DNA from: Lycorma delicatula
Lineage: Eukaryota > Arthropoda > Insecta > Hemiptera > Fulgoridae
Assembly (NCBI RefSeq): GCF_047948215.1
Contig: NC_134455.1
Span: 307,724,147 to 307,788,146, forward strand
Direction: 5' to 3'
Length of the DNA: 64,000 bases
This document shows, in pieces, positions 12,240 to 24,663 of this stretch (position 1 is its first letter; the number at the start of each line of letters is the position of its first letter). The notes below the pieces were generated by a model. It was given only the letters and a program-made list of their open reading frames with translations. It was not told the DNA's origin and made no database searches. Position numbers and translations under genes: made by a program.

Positions 12240-13310
12240 AAAATATTTTTAAAAAAAATCTTTTATTTAACTAATATTAACATTAATAAAAAAAAGGAAA
12301 CAAATTAGAAAACCCCTCTAAAAAGTAAAAAATAAATTATATAAATATCTAATAAATCACCAATAAGTAAATGTAATAATTATTAAATTTTAAAATTAAA
12401 AGTAATGAAAATATTTAGTTAAATAAAAGCGTGGCGCAGTTTTTATAATTTATTTAAAACAACACAACATTTATTTTTACGGCAATTAATCTTCATTTTC
12501 ATTTTCAATAATGACGCGAGGAGACGGAAAGGTCTGTTGGAACCTCTTCAGTAGAGACTGACAAGTAACAATCTGGGAAAATGCACCCACTCGCTTTCTT
12601 TGTACGTGTTCTCACATAGCTGAAGTTCATCTTCGAATTCTGCTTGTAATCTAAGCCAAATTGAACGCACTCTTTCCGCTAAAAGTTTTATTTTAATTAA
12701 TTATGAATTTTTATCTAATGAATTCATAATTACGATTACAATTATAATAATGATAATAATTAATAATTTTTCAGATTACCGTCAGAATGTAATAAGTTTG
12801 TTCAAGATTTCTAAATTTAATTTTTATTTTTAATCTTATTAACCCTTAAAGGTCATCTCGATGCAAATTTGAACCATCAAAGAATTAAAACTTGAGTTAT
12901 TTTATTACAGATAAATAAAGTATATACATATACTAAACAACCTCATTAAACAAAAAATATATTTTAAAATACAGCATTATTCAAAATACAGCAATACTTA
13001 TTCGAAAACATTGTTATAAAAACTGCGCCACGCTTTTATTTAACTAAATATTTTCATTACTTTTAATTTTAAAATTTAATAATTATTACATTTATTTATT
13101 GGTTATTTAATAGATATTTATATAATTTATTTTTTACTTTTCAGTGCATTTTTATATTTGTTAATATATTATATTTTTTTGTTTAAAATTCTCAATTTGA
13201 TTTAATTATTATTTTTTACTTTAAAAGGGTTTTTCTAATTTGTATCCTTTTTTTATTAATGTTAATATGAATATAAGTTGAATAAAAGCATTTTTTTTTT
13301 AAATAATTTT
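12240..13310. repeat. Palindromic AT-rich repeat, ~130-bp core arms
   Basis: Core arms 12320-12448 and 13014-13141 are nearly perfect reverse complements, ending inside at GCGTGGCGCAGTTTTTATAA. Outer arms continue at about 12261-12320 and 13207-13290 after a ~65-bp interruption on the right side. The spacer 12449-13013 has no ORF of note. It looks like a MITE or foldback-type non-autonomous DNA element, but I cannot define termini or a target duplication. Confidence 0.75.
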
Positions 13311-13372
13311 TTATATATAATCAAATATGTTTTTGTAATTTTTTTTTAATATGTTTTTTTTTAATAAAAAAA

Positions 13373-13994
13373 GTTTGTTTGTTTATTAAGACTAAAAGAA
13401 AGTAAAAATATTTATTTTTACACATCGAAGTTACATACGTGTACCAAATTTCAATCATTTTCATACGATAGTTCATGAGAAATGAAAATTTTCAACTAAA
13501 TGCAGGAATTATTCGTAGTGGAAGCGCGGTGGGGGGGTGGATCATATCAAATTCCGACACCGTAGTGCTGTATTGTCATCGAAGTTACATACGTGTACCA
13601 AATTTCATTGATTTCCATACGATAGATCAAAAGATATAGCAGTTGCAAGATTTGATTATTCCTAAAGCGAGTTAAATAAAAGCTTTGTTTGTTTATTAAG
13701 ACTAAAAGAAAAAGTAAAAAAATGTATTTTTACACATCGAAATTACATACGTGTATCAAATTTCATTGATTTTCATACAATAGTTCATCAGAAATAAAAG
13801 TTTTCAGCAACATTCATGAATTTAGCGTAGTGGAATCGGGGTGGGGGGGGTCATATCAAAATTCTAACACCATAGTATTGTATTGTCATCGAAGTTACAT
13901 GCATGTACCAAATTTCATTGATTTTCATACGATAGATCAAAAGATATAGCAGTTACAAGATTTGATTATAACTAAAGCAAGTTAAATAAAAGCT
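13373..13994 (+). repeat. Two ~310-bp tandem repeats with internal subrepeats
   Basis: Unit 1 is 13373-13682 and unit 2 is 13683-13994, both starting TTTGTTTGTTTATTAAGACT. Each unit holds two copies of a ~50-bp subrepeat (ATCGAAGTTACATACGTGTA...), so four subrepeats in all. A G-run (GGGGGGGTGG and GTGGGGGGGG) lies in the middle of each unit. Non-coding. Confidence 0.85.
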
Positions 13995-14010
13995 TATAAA
14001 AAACTATTCC

Positions 14011-14113
14011 TATGATTTAAGGTTTATTAAAAATATGGGTTTTTTATTCATTTTCCTATTTCCTATCTCTCTTCAATAGCAAGAATTTGTAAAGCTGTAA
14101 GTAAAAAACCTAC
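14011..14113 (+). repeat. Direct repeat copy 2 flanking composite element
   Basis: Second copy of the ~102-bp sequence at 12119-12220, same orientation. Sequence after the two copies diverges immediately, so the repeat is bounded. Confidence 0.85.
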
Positions 14114-15077
14114 ACCTAAGTTTCTGTTCAACTTTGACACTCCCTGCCCTTATTACTGAGTCAGCAGGTAATGGTATTTACAGACGAATAATAGTAAAAA
14201 CAATTCATAAAAGTTTTGTTTACACTATTAAATAAATAATGTTTACCTATGGTACTAAAAAATTTTTAAATTCAGCACGAATACATAGGCAAATGTTTCC
14301 AACCATCATTAATAAACAATTCTTCTAGAAATCTGGAGTATTTAAAATCAAACATACATAAAAAGAGTGCTGTTAACTGATTTACAGTGTTTGTTACTTT
14401 TTTTAATTTTAAATGGAAATTAAAACAAAATTAAGAGGATAATGTTACATTGGTTGAGGAGAAAAAATCCTTTACACCATTGAATGAAGCCATCACAATT
14501 TAATTGTAAGGGAATAGAGCATATAACCCATAGCAATAGATAAGCAGCATAAATATCAATGAAAATTACCTAGAGAGTATGAAATCAAAAAACAAATCAA
14601 TAAATGATCACTAATTTCAATTAATATCCTAACTTTCTCTGTATGACAAAATTGTGGTAGAAAGTTTAAAACTTTCAAGAATTTTGATATACAATTAGTC
14701 ACTCCATTTTATTACTACATTATCAATATTATTTAATATTGTTGTTTAAAATTTAAAACAAAAATTATTTCATTGTTTATAAGAGAATTTTTACAGTGAA
14801 TTTGAACATATTCATAAATATTTCTATGAAACATATTCATATTTTTCCTTGAAAATTTGAAACAACAATGAATTTCTTGAATATTTATGTTAATTACAAA
14901 ATAGATAGCAGTTCATTTTATAAAAATTGATGACTATTTTTCAATTATCATTTATAGATAAATGTTCCAAACTGAGTACATGATTTCTTTAGTTATTAAA
15001 AGGCTATTAGGAGAGAGAGTGATAAGTTAATGATTGTCCTTTACTTAAATAGAGTTGTTTTGGTGTTAAATGAAAAA

Positions 15078-15150
15078 ATGTTGCTCAACACTCCCTTCTT
15101 GTGCATATGCTGTTTATGTATTCTATACCCCAACGAGCTCACTGCTCAAG
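15078..15150 (+). CDS. Exon 1 (signal peptide) of secreted Gly/Ser/Asn-rich protein
   Basis: The start at 15078 gives MLLNTPFLCICCLCILY followed by PNELTAQ: a short n-region, a hydrophobic core and a polar c-region. This is a classical signal peptide, with cleavage likely near TA|Q. The exon ends CTCAAG|GTATGT, a strong donor, after one base of a split codon (phase 1). An upstream in-frame ATG at 15030 would add 16 residues and disturb the signal, so I prefer 15078. The acceptor at 35938 starts with AT; G+AT gives Asp, and the two exons together are 1014 nt, exactly 338 codons. The join is my inference: no transcript is available, and extra exons in between cannot be excluded. Confidence 0.6.
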
Positions 15151-15952
15151 GTATGTATCACAAATTTAATAATTTTAAATTAAATTTTTATTTTTTTAAA
15201 AAAACTATTGTAATATAATATCTTAAGTGAAATATAATGAAAAGAATTGAAAACAGATGGTTTTATTCAATTAAATATTTTTTTATTGACAGGAACACAA
15301 AATAATGTTTTTAATTATTCTCAGAAATAATTGTTAAATTGAGGAACTAACATTAAAAAAAAATCAAATATGTAAGTAAATTAGAAAGATGAGTGACAAA
15401 CGTAGGTTTATTTCTCACAATCTGTATGTGTATTCTGAACCTAAAAACTATTTTTTCGCTACATAATTTTGATATCTGTAGATTTTATTAGTAGTATTTT
15501 TGAGTGAAGAGTTTTCATAATAACCTGCTAAAACTTTTCTCTGATGTTTCTGTTGTAATCCTTTTGTATTACTATGAGGTTTAAAATCAATCACACAAGT
15601 AAATTCTCACTAAAGTTTTCAAATCTGAAGTAAGAATTACTTAAACCAGAATAAACTGAATTCTAGCTTTCTCTAAAAGTTAATGAAAAGGAAGAAGTTC
15701 AATTTACAATTTTTTTCATTTATTATATTAAATTTCAAATTATTACAGATCAACTGATTATAATTTAAATTACCATTTCTTTTCATTTTAATGGTAATAA
15801 ATCTGTTAATATATCTAAATTTTGAGGTTTTTATGTTATCATAAAACTTCCACTTTTGAAATTTGCTAGTTTGAAATAGAATTAGGGGAAGTAAAATAAT
15901 ATTAGATAAGAGTTATTAACTATATGTAGAACAAGTTAAGTCTACAATATTT

Positions 15953-16112
15953 TCCGGCCTCTGTGGCACGAGTGATTGCACCTCGGCCTTTCATCCAGAG
16001 GTCCTGGGTTCGAATCCCCATCAGGTATGACATTTTCACACACTATAAAAATTGTCATTCATTTCATCCTCTGAAGCAATACCTATCGGTAGTCCCAGAA
16101 ATTAAAAAAAGG
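15953..16112 (+). mobile_element. tRNA-derived SINE (family 2) with 11-bp target duplication
   Basis: Box A-like TGGCACGAGTGAT is at 15964-15976 and a perfect box B GGGTTCGAATCCC at 16006-16018. A short body (CATTTTCACACACTATAAAA...) and a 3' module TCATCCTCTGAAGCAATACC...CGGTAGTCCCAGAA follow, ending in A7. Flanks CTACAATATTT (15942-15952) and CTACATTATTT (16113-16123) match 10 of 11, giving the target-site duplication. The ORF at 15963-16157 is a chance reading of the SINE. Confidence 0.88.
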
Positions 16113-16388
16113 CTACATTATTTAAATGAATTACTAATGACTGCAATTACTAAATAGAATGCTAAAAATAATATAATACAAAACTCTAATTAAAGATAAA
16201 CCCCCACATAAAATTGTTCTTCACAAAATTACAACAGAATACATATCAAAAGATTAAATAAATAAGTTATTATGAAAAAAGAAAATGCAGCAAAACTCAT
16301 AATGCATTATTATTGGGTTCTTTTATCTATTTATGAGATAGGGCTCAAGCTGCAGGGGCTTCATAAATAACAATATGCTCACTTAATG

Positions 16389-16470
16389 TACGAGAGGTTA
16401 TCTCTGAAGTAAAGACCATTTCATTGTGAAAAAATTTATTCTGAAAACTTTTTATAAAGTTTTCAGAATT
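16389..16470 (-). repeat. Third copy of the 5.8/7.4-kb inverted-repeat arm end
   Basis: GAGAGGTTATCTCTGAAGTA...TTTTATAAAGTTTTCAG matches the outer part of the arms at about 5830-5900 and 7400-7470. It sits directly beside mariner transposase remnants, which suggests this sequence is the 3' non-coding end of that mariner family. Confidence 0.6.
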
Positions 16471-16529
16471 TTGTTATTTTTGTTATTTCTCTTTGTTATT
16501 ACAGTATTTTGTTATTTCTCTTAAACTAC

Positions 16530-16800
16530 ATACATTATATTACTTCTCAACATAATCGCCACATGAATTAAGACATTTATCATAGAATACACTAGCTTCA
16601 ATATACCCTCGTCGTATTCTTCTGCCGTCAGTCCATTTAGCCACTGATTAACAGCATTTTTAAGTTCATCGTCACTCGTGAATTGCTTACACTCTAAACT
16701 TCTTTCAATTTCCCAACAAATGGTAATCAGAAGGAGCTATAGTCCGGACTGGACTATATGGTGGGTGATCATAAATTTCCCATCTCAATATTCTCAGTAA
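16530..16800 (-). pseudogene. Mariner transposase C-terminal fragment
   Basis: The minus strand gives DHPPYSP, then APSDYHLLGKLKE, then in other frames ECKQFTSDDELK, AVNQWLNGL and EYDEGILK, ending near SCGDYVEK. This order is the C-terminus of a mariner transposase around the third catalytic Asp (YSPDLAPSDYHL). Several indels and stops are present and no N-terminus is seen. A different subfamily from the element at 10.4 kb. Confidence 0.8.
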
Positions 16801-17299
16801 ATCATGTGTTGGACCCGAAACGTGCTTTCAAAGTACTTACCAGATTGACTGCAACACCCCAACACCCTAAGCAGAAATACTTGACTGCTACAAAAATGTT
16901 TATTTCCCCCAATTTTTTTTTCAGTCTATACATTTTCTACACAAAATTTCTTTTACCTTAAATTTTGAGTAATTATAAAAAAAGACATAAATCTGGATCT
17001 CACAGCATTTCAGCAGTAAGACACAAAGTAGTGCCTCAAAAAAAAATTCATTTAATGAGATGTAAATGGGTGTCTTATAATTTCAACAGATACTTTTATT
17101 TACAAGGATGAAATAAGGGAAAATCTATTGCAATCATCTGAAATAATGAAATCCAAGAATGTAGTGTTGTGTGGTTCATAACACACACTGAAAAAAACTT
17201 TACATCTAATTGTTTTATATCATTCAAGTTTTTATTTTACTTATCTATCACTTTGCAATAACATAATTCAAAAGCAATTTTGCATGGGAAAGATTTTTA

Positions 17300-17486
17300 T
17301 TTCTCTTAAACTACATATATTTTACTACTTCTCAACATAATCGCCACATGAATTAAGACAACATACAATATACTACTTTTCAACATAATTGCCACATGAA
17401 TTAAGACATTTATCATAGCAATACACCAGCTTCAATATATCCTCATTGTATTCTTCTGCTGCCAGTCCATTTAGCCACTGATTAAC
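17300..17486 (-). pseudogene. Duplicated mariner C-terminal scraps
   Basis: Two partial copies of the segment at 16540-16650. One (about 17305-17360) stops after CACATGAATTAAGACA. The second (about 17366-17486) runs through the region matching GYVEK, KLVYCYDKC and NQWLNGL on the minus strand. The first is a short local duplication of the start of the second. Confidence 0.75.
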
Positions 17487-17489
17487 AGA

Positions 17490-20400
17490 AAGAGAGTGAG
17501 TGATAAGAAACCTATCAAGTTTCTCAAAAGCCCAATATTTCTAATGATAGTAACAGTTTTTACAAATATCTAAAAAAATGTTTATGTACACCTTATTAAT
17601 TTTTTTTATTTTAATTATTGTTATCTAATAATGATTTAGAAAATAACACTCCAGGAATATATGTTTAGCACATCCTCATACTGAGGAATGTTTAGTTGTT
17701 TGCCCAGGTAAATAACAAAATTATTCTACAAATAAAAATTATTTTGTAAAATCATTATAACGTAAACATTATAATATAATGAAAAATTTATGATTTTGGA
17801 ATATAATTTGGTAACTTTTGAATGTGGAATACACAAAGAATCTGAGTATACCATTGGAATTGTCGTAATCTGCTCTAATATAGTATGAAGTTTTTGTCCT
17901 GAAAAATGAGACACAAAAAAGACACTTAGCCATTGGAAATTTCCATTGCACTGTGCCTCATAGCCCAGCAACTCATACAAACTATCGAGTTTCATAGAAG
18001 TCTACCTGTTTCTTATAAAATATGATGTTTTAAATAAAACAGATCCTTGTTTTATTTTTTTTTGTTTATTCTCATCATGAATTTTTTATTTACAGAAGTT
18101 ATGTTATAGTCATGTTATAACAAAAATTTTAATTTAATTTAATGGAGCAACATTTTTAGAAGAAAAATTTATTTGAAAAGTACATTTTTCAAAAACAAAG
18201 AATTTAGTTGTGACATTACTACATTAATTAGGTGCTATAATTCTAATGAAAAGTCAAAATGATAGAGGCCTTTAAAAAAAAAAGAATTCATTGAACTCTT
18301 GTTCAAAATGTCATTATTTTGGTTTAAAATTGTAACAATAAAAATAAATAAAAAATCTGATGTGGAAACTACATGACTTCCTTGTATGCCTATTTAATTA
18401 CATATACAATTTTTTTTTGAATGAAAAGTACATAAAATTTTATTTCATTAATAACTTCTGATATTTTTTCATATTTTTTTAATTATTTTTGAATTATTAT
18501 TTATTGTAAACATTTTTTTTTACAATTAGAGGTTAATAATTATTAATAAATCAATATATTTAAATTAAAAAAAAAGAAGTTAAAAAAGAAAAAAAAATGT
18601 TTATGAAGTTGGATTTGAACCGATGTTCCTTCCCTCTGTAAGCCACATATTTCATTAATTAAAATTTTATTTAGCTGTAACTCTGGAACCAATGAAAATA
18701 AGTACCACTTATGGGCTTTTTTGGACACTTTTGGCCCAGTCGATTGTATTCAAAAGGGGAGGTGCACAACTAGATGTTACAAAAGTCCTAAATCCAAAAT
18801 TTCAACATCCTAAGGCAAATTGTTTTTTAGTTATGCATTGTTTATACATGCATATGTAGGTACAAATGTCACGCTGAAACTACAAGGAATTAAAAACTGT
18901 AAACAACAAATTTGCATAAAAATTACAATTAAAATTACTTTCTTTTTTCATAACCTATGACAAAAAAATACAACCATTAACACAAATTATTAAACAATAA
19001 TGCATGAAAAAATTAAAGCTAAAAAAAAATTGCATTTCTTAATGAAAAGTGTTGATATTTTGTTACTGTCAAAAATAATAATGAAAAAAGACTAAAAAAA
19101 AATAATTAAGAAATGTATCTTTATTACAAAAGTTATTTTTTATTAGTGATGTCCTGTTGACTGATGAAAATGAGTAAACTGTAAAGAGTTAAGTCATAAA
19201 ATCTAATAGTAATACAATCAGTTCAGTACACTTCAATTAATTATAATATTCAGTTATAATAAACAATAAAATTAACACAAAGTGTTAATTAGTTATAATT
19301 AACACAATAACACAATTATAATTAACACAAAGCTATAAAAATCTGTTATTACTTGCCTGTGTACTAAACAAAAATTAATGTGAAATTTATAAAATGACAA
19401 TACATCATTTTTAAAAGTATTAAAATTACAAAATAGCAGTCAAGAAATTTTAAAGAACAATCTTGGTTATTATATTTCAAAATTTACCTTAAATTAATCA
19501 TAGTGTAATAAAATTAGAATAATATTTCTGAGTGGGTTACATAACATAATTTTCATTCAAGTTTACTGAAAAAACATTAAGCATGAATTTCATGTTCTAA
19601 TTTCTATAATGCTGATAATTTCATAAGTTTTATTTTTGTTTACCACTTTAGAAAATAATTTTTCTTTGTCATTCTTTTTAACTCTCAAACTTAATTGCTC
19701 ACTTTCTGTGTCCATGTCGAAATTTTATGTTGTAATTTAAGACAAATATTTTAAGTCAAAGAAATTATCATGAGACTTTTCAGGTAATTTAAAAAATATT
19801 CCAGTTTTGATTAAAATAACATATTGTGTCTATAATTTTCCAAATTTTCAAGACTAGTTCAATGTTCTTCCTTAATAAATAATTACCATACTCCCCTCAT
19901 TCTGATTCTATCCATTTCCTAAAAATTTATGTTACCAATTTAATTTTCAAATTTGCTACTGCATGCAAATAAAAAAAAATTGCTTTTCTGCTATAGTAGT
20001 AGTTATCTGAGTAGACAAGTAATTTATTGTAAATCATCAGAGTCTGTCTCTGCAGTTTTTCCTATGCCATAAATAGCAATAAACTCTGTCATTTCCTCTA
20101 TACTACAACTTACTAATAGTGAAGTTTTATGTTGATAGTATTGATTTATAATAAAATGATAGTTTTTTACCAGCAAGCATGAAATGATTATACTACAGGC
20201 TTCACAAGCATGCATGCTTGTACATGTATTAGAACAAGCATTTGCTCACGTGTTAGTACAAGAAGACTTGACACGATTCAAGTTATTAATATTTCTCATC
20301 TTCTGCTTTATCCAGTCTATTCAAATTTTTCTCCTCGTCAAGGGAATCATGTTCATTTTGCAGCAGTTTTTTTTTATTTTGTTGATCAGCATGTTAGCAA

Positions 20401-21851
20401 CACACATATTTGTAGCACTGATCTTTTTAAGATGATAAATCTTAAATTAGATTCTTTGTTGAAAATTTTATGATTCACTACGAACTTTATAAACGATTTA
20501 CCTTTTTTTTTTTCATATCCATTTTTGTAATCCCTACACAATCTTCTACAGTTCTACTTACATCAATGAGCATTTTCTTAGAGAGTGCCTTATATAATGG
20601 ATCCTGATTTTCGGAATGTTTACAATTTTTTATTTCTGTTACCTGATTTATGTGTTTTCCTGGAAAAATCTTCTTTTGGATATATTTAGAAGGTGGTTCA
20701 ACTAAACAATTCTTGTTTAGTTTGTCTCAATATAAATATCTGCTTCACAAAAGAGTTTATAGAGAATGTGCAGTGCATACTCCAGGAAGTTCCCTATGTG
20801 AGTATATTTAAAATGATACAGAATACATACACCAAAAATGATTCTTTCATCTCTAGGTTTTTAGCTGTTTCTGCAAAGTAAAACAGGATTTATTTTTCTT
20901 AAGCAGGCCATCATACTACAATTTAAGAATAATGGCATGATTTCTACAACACAAAATTCATTGTTCTTTCTACTGAAAATTATATCTATCCTCTTATGAA
21001 TATTCTTCAAGTTTTCTTAAGGATCTTGTAGTTATTTAAGATTCTCTTCCACTAGATTTTAATTGTATCCTCAAATCGGAAATAAATAAATGTTCCACCT
21101 GTTTAAAACATCCTGTACTAGATAGAGATTAATGATATTTAGAAATGGTGTATTATTTGTTTTGTCAGGAGCAATTATATCTGTAATTATAAAATGGGCA
21201 AATTTTGTTATTCCTTTTTTAGCTTACTCATCCTGATAAATATATGTTGTAGATAGGTTTTTTTTTTAATCTCACATATAAAGAAACTATTAATTATCTT
21301 GGATAAAACAGTTCTTGAACAAAACCTTTAGTAGTTGAACATTGTAAGTAAACTACAAGGCCAAAAATATTTTATTTTTATTTTTTTATAGTTGTCAATT
21401 CCTTCTTTAAAGCAAAATATATAGTCCAGCTATATATGATAATTTTTTACTATGATAATAATGAGTCTCCAATTTTAGCATGCTTGCCTTTAAAACTGAA
21501 ATGTAAAGACTTGATTTTAAATACTTTACACTGACAACAAAAATCTATTTGTGATTGAACAAAATTTAGATTACAATTATACTTAAAGTTAATCTGAAAA
21601 CTTGAATGTAATAATTTAATACAGGAATTCTTTTTATAAAAGAAAAATTATATCATGCATATAATTATAATCAGATGATAAATACTTGATTTCTTCCAGT
21701 ATAATGAATGATGTTCAGAATGAGAAATGACTGAATGTGACCATTAATTTTTTTGTGGATTTCTGGATTCATTGTAAAACTTATGTCTTTTCTTTAACTC
21801 TTTTCTGCAACTTTCAGATTTCTATTCATCTAACTCTTTTTGTGCTTAAAG
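17490..21851. other. AT-rich intronic stretch with faint relics
   Basis: No supportable gene. At 18611-18621 the minus strand carries a box B-like GGTTCAAATCC. Around 18720-18890 is a stretch that looks like an old interspersed repeat, single copy here. At 20030-20880 the minus strand has a coding-like but broken stretch (see findings). Short tandem AACACAATTATAATT units lie at 19270-19335. Confidence 0.5.
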
Positions 21852-24298
21852 CAGAGGTTTACCTCCCTGTGTAGTAGTGGTTTGTGCTAAATATAATAAT
21901 ATAGAAACGTTTTAAATAATAATAACAACTTTATTACAAAAAAATACTAAAAACTACAATTAACAGAATAATAATACGATTTTGCTATAACAATACGAAC
22001 ATGCATATTTATTTTATATTAAATTACTAATTAAACTATATCTAATGCATCAAAATTTAATGTGAGGATTGTTGTTGTTTATTCACACAAAGTTTATCAA
22101 ATCTTGGGAGCAATGTGGAGAGTGCCACTCGTAACTTTTTTTTGACTATTAACCTGGTTTGATATTTGGTTTTCATTGCAACCAGTGCCGAAAAGCCCAT
22201 TTCACATAAATGAGACATTACAAACAGTAGAAGCACTTGCATTACTTTGCAATACAAAGATTCATACTCTCCACTAAGATCATCCAAAATTGAATTATGG
22301 TTTCATTTTGAAACTTTTGTTTAAGCGAGTTATTGCATGATAATTCTATCAATTTTTCTTTTTTGATGGTTGTCAATTCAAATTCGTCTTCTTCATTGTC
22401 GATAAATGGATTTTGTATCCATAAAACCTTTGAGAAAACAAGGTCTTTGAATAATTTGAAAAATGCAGCACTAAACCATCCAAGTGTTGAATAACAAGAT
22501 TTTTGCTTGCTTCAATATTGTCTTTGGCCCAGAAACTTTTTGAAAGTGAAAACATATCCAACTCATTCTTTTGTAAATTTGATTTCCACAACTTCAGCTT
22601 TTTAATGAAAGCTTTTACTTTGTTTTTTTGAACAAGGGGATGCATTTGTGATCTCTGCATTGATTTATTTAAACAGCTCAATTTTCGAAAAATTTCAACC
22701 AAATAGACAAGTTTAACAATAAAATTATCGTTTGCCAATAAATATGCCTCTTCATGATGGTTTTCTTCGAGAAAGGTTACTATTTCTTCTTTGAGCTCAA
22801 ACACCCTTTGAATAACTTTTGCACAAAATAGCCTGCAAACTTCACAATAATATAGATGTGAAGTATAATTAGCTTCCATATCAACACACAGCTTTGCAAA
22901 CAGCCTAGCTCTCAAAGGACTGTTCTTAATGTAGTTTATAATTTTTATAACTTTTGTAAAAATGTTGTTCAGTTCCTTGCTCATATTTTTGACACTAAAG
23001 GTGCTGCATGAAGCATACAGTACATGTAGATAGCATGTGATGCTTTCTTTTTGACCATTGCTTGAAGACCTTTTTTTGTGTCTGGACACTGAGTGAGCTC
23101 CGTCGGTATACAGTCCAATGCAATTATTCCACGTTATGTCGTTTTCTTCAAAAAAACTGTCTATGATATTAAACATCTCAATGGATGTGGTTTTTCTAGG
23201 AATGGGTTTGCAAAATAATATATCTTCTAATATATTATTTCCTGCAACATATCGAACGTATGCAATTAAATGGGGATCTTTAGCTTTATCGGTTGCCTCA
23301 TCTACTTGAATGGAGAATTTTGAAGTAAGCAGCCGAGAAACTAATTGATCGCAAATATCTTCAGATACATCATTGATTCTTCTTCCGACTGTATTATCAG
23401 CAAGCGGAATTTGTTGCAACTGTTTTGCATACAATTCGCTGAAAATTATTCGAATCACGTCAATACCTGTTGGTAAAATTAGGGGTTTTCCTGTTGTACG
23501 TGGTTTCTTACATTTCAGTAAGAGTTTTGGAATCTTGCGATTCGGTAAGAGACATGGTACGTAGCCAATAATGTGTTTGGTGTAACTGAAAGTATTTTTT
23601 TTAAACGTTTGCTTCTGAATATTTATCTCGTCCAATTTTTTTATAAACAAAATTCTATGGGCTTTCCAACGTATTCAGAATGTAGATTTTCATGGTGCCG
23701 TTTTAATTTGACTGGTCTTTTACTATCTTTAGCCAAAACTTTCGAACACAACAAACACATTGGTTTTTCCGAGCCATCTATAATAACACTTGTGAATCCT
23801 GACGATAAATACGACGAACTGTATTGTCTTTCCTAGGCAGCTTTACTTCCTTTTTGTTTTTATTCCCACTTGTATCAGCATCAGTATCTTCATTATTGTC
23901 GACTTTTCTCTTGTAACCACTCAAAACTTTATCCATTCGTCTAATAAATATTTTATTTATATAATTTAAAATAATTAATAATTAAATATAATTATAGAAA
24001 TATACTAACGATTATTTTCAGAAAGAAATCACGATAAAAACTACATCACATCCCGCCAATACGCTTCAGTTGATACTAGCTACGAGTGACGTTTCAATTT
24101 ACGTTATTGTTTTTTGCAACTGGAGGTCGTTTTTGCATTACAAAAACAGATCGTTCGCAAAGGCACCATTTTTTAAATCTTCCGTTCCAGATAATTTTTG
24201 AATAAGAATTAAATGAATGTACAAAAATGTAAGAAAAAATAAATAAATATTAAATGTAAAAGTGGTCCCAAAAGGTTGTATTAAACTGGGCACCCCTA
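21852..24298 (-). mobile_element. hAT element, ZBED/SCAND3-like, degraded
   Basis: Limits come from candidate terminal repeats: CAGAGGT at 21852 and, at the other end, GGGCACCCCT ending about 24298, whose complement starts AGGGGTGCCC, near the hAT consensus CAGGGGTG. No convincing 8-bp target duplication is visible. The 2.45-kb length suits a hAT carrying one transposase gene. Confidence 0.6.
22057..23936 (-). pseudogene. hAT transposase with BED finger, multiple frameshifts
   Basis: Starts MDKVLSGYKRKV (23936). After a frameshift comes a BED-type zinc finger with C-x2-C in PMCLLCSKV and H-x4-H in KRHHENLHSEY. The main open stretch 23650-22373 carries the RNase H-like core: first Asp in FSIQVDEATDKA, second in GLYTDGAHS, and the Glu in YYCEVCRLF, where the usual HTEVRWLS is altered. 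The usual QKVKAAIKKLELW region appears as KNKVKAFIKKLKLW. The C-terminal hAT dimerisation segment (YLCESGFSAL type) reads HLCEMGFSALVAMKTKYQ at 22287-22057 in another frame. At least three frame breaks (near 23830, 23650 and 22290-22400). The first codon of the long ORF is TTG, an artefact of the frameshift. Not functional. Confidence 0.92.
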
Positions 24299-24589
24299 AG
24301 TAAGAAAGAAAAGAAACTTCCAAACATCAGTAGTCTGAATAACTTTTACAGAAATTAGGTCTTAGTTCATATACCACAACTTGAAATTAAAAAAAAGGTA
24401 TAAACAAATATGAAATATAAAGATACTAGGCATAAATGAAAACGCCACATTTAAAAGTTTATGATATCTATGAGTTTAAGAGTTTATAATGTTTCTCCTA
24501 TAAAATTTAAAATTCCCTGCAAGATAATCTTTTGATTAATTAAAAATAAAGATTAAACAACTCAAAAAGTATATTAATAATAATTATTA

Positions 24590-24663
24590 TTAATTGACTT
24601 AAGTGGTCCCATGTTGGCCGTAAAAGCATAATAATAATAATAATAATAATAATAATTATTATT
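24590..24663 (+). repeat. (TAA)n microsatellite after a LINE-tail-like sequence
   Basis: TTGGCCGTAAAAGCA at 24614-24628 is followed by about ten ATA/TAA units. This looks like the 3' end of a TAA-tailed retroposon, immediately upstream of the I-type LINE. Confidence 0.45.

Noticed and set aside
13373..13994. CRISPR-like array
   Set aside because: Two long units with internal subrepeats, no regular spacers, in an animal genome.
15963..16157. 64-residue ORF, or a genuine tRNA gene at the perfect box B
   Set aside because: Box A and B belong to a SINE with a target duplication and 3' module. The surrounding sequence cannot fold as a full tRNA cloverleaf with an acceptor stem.
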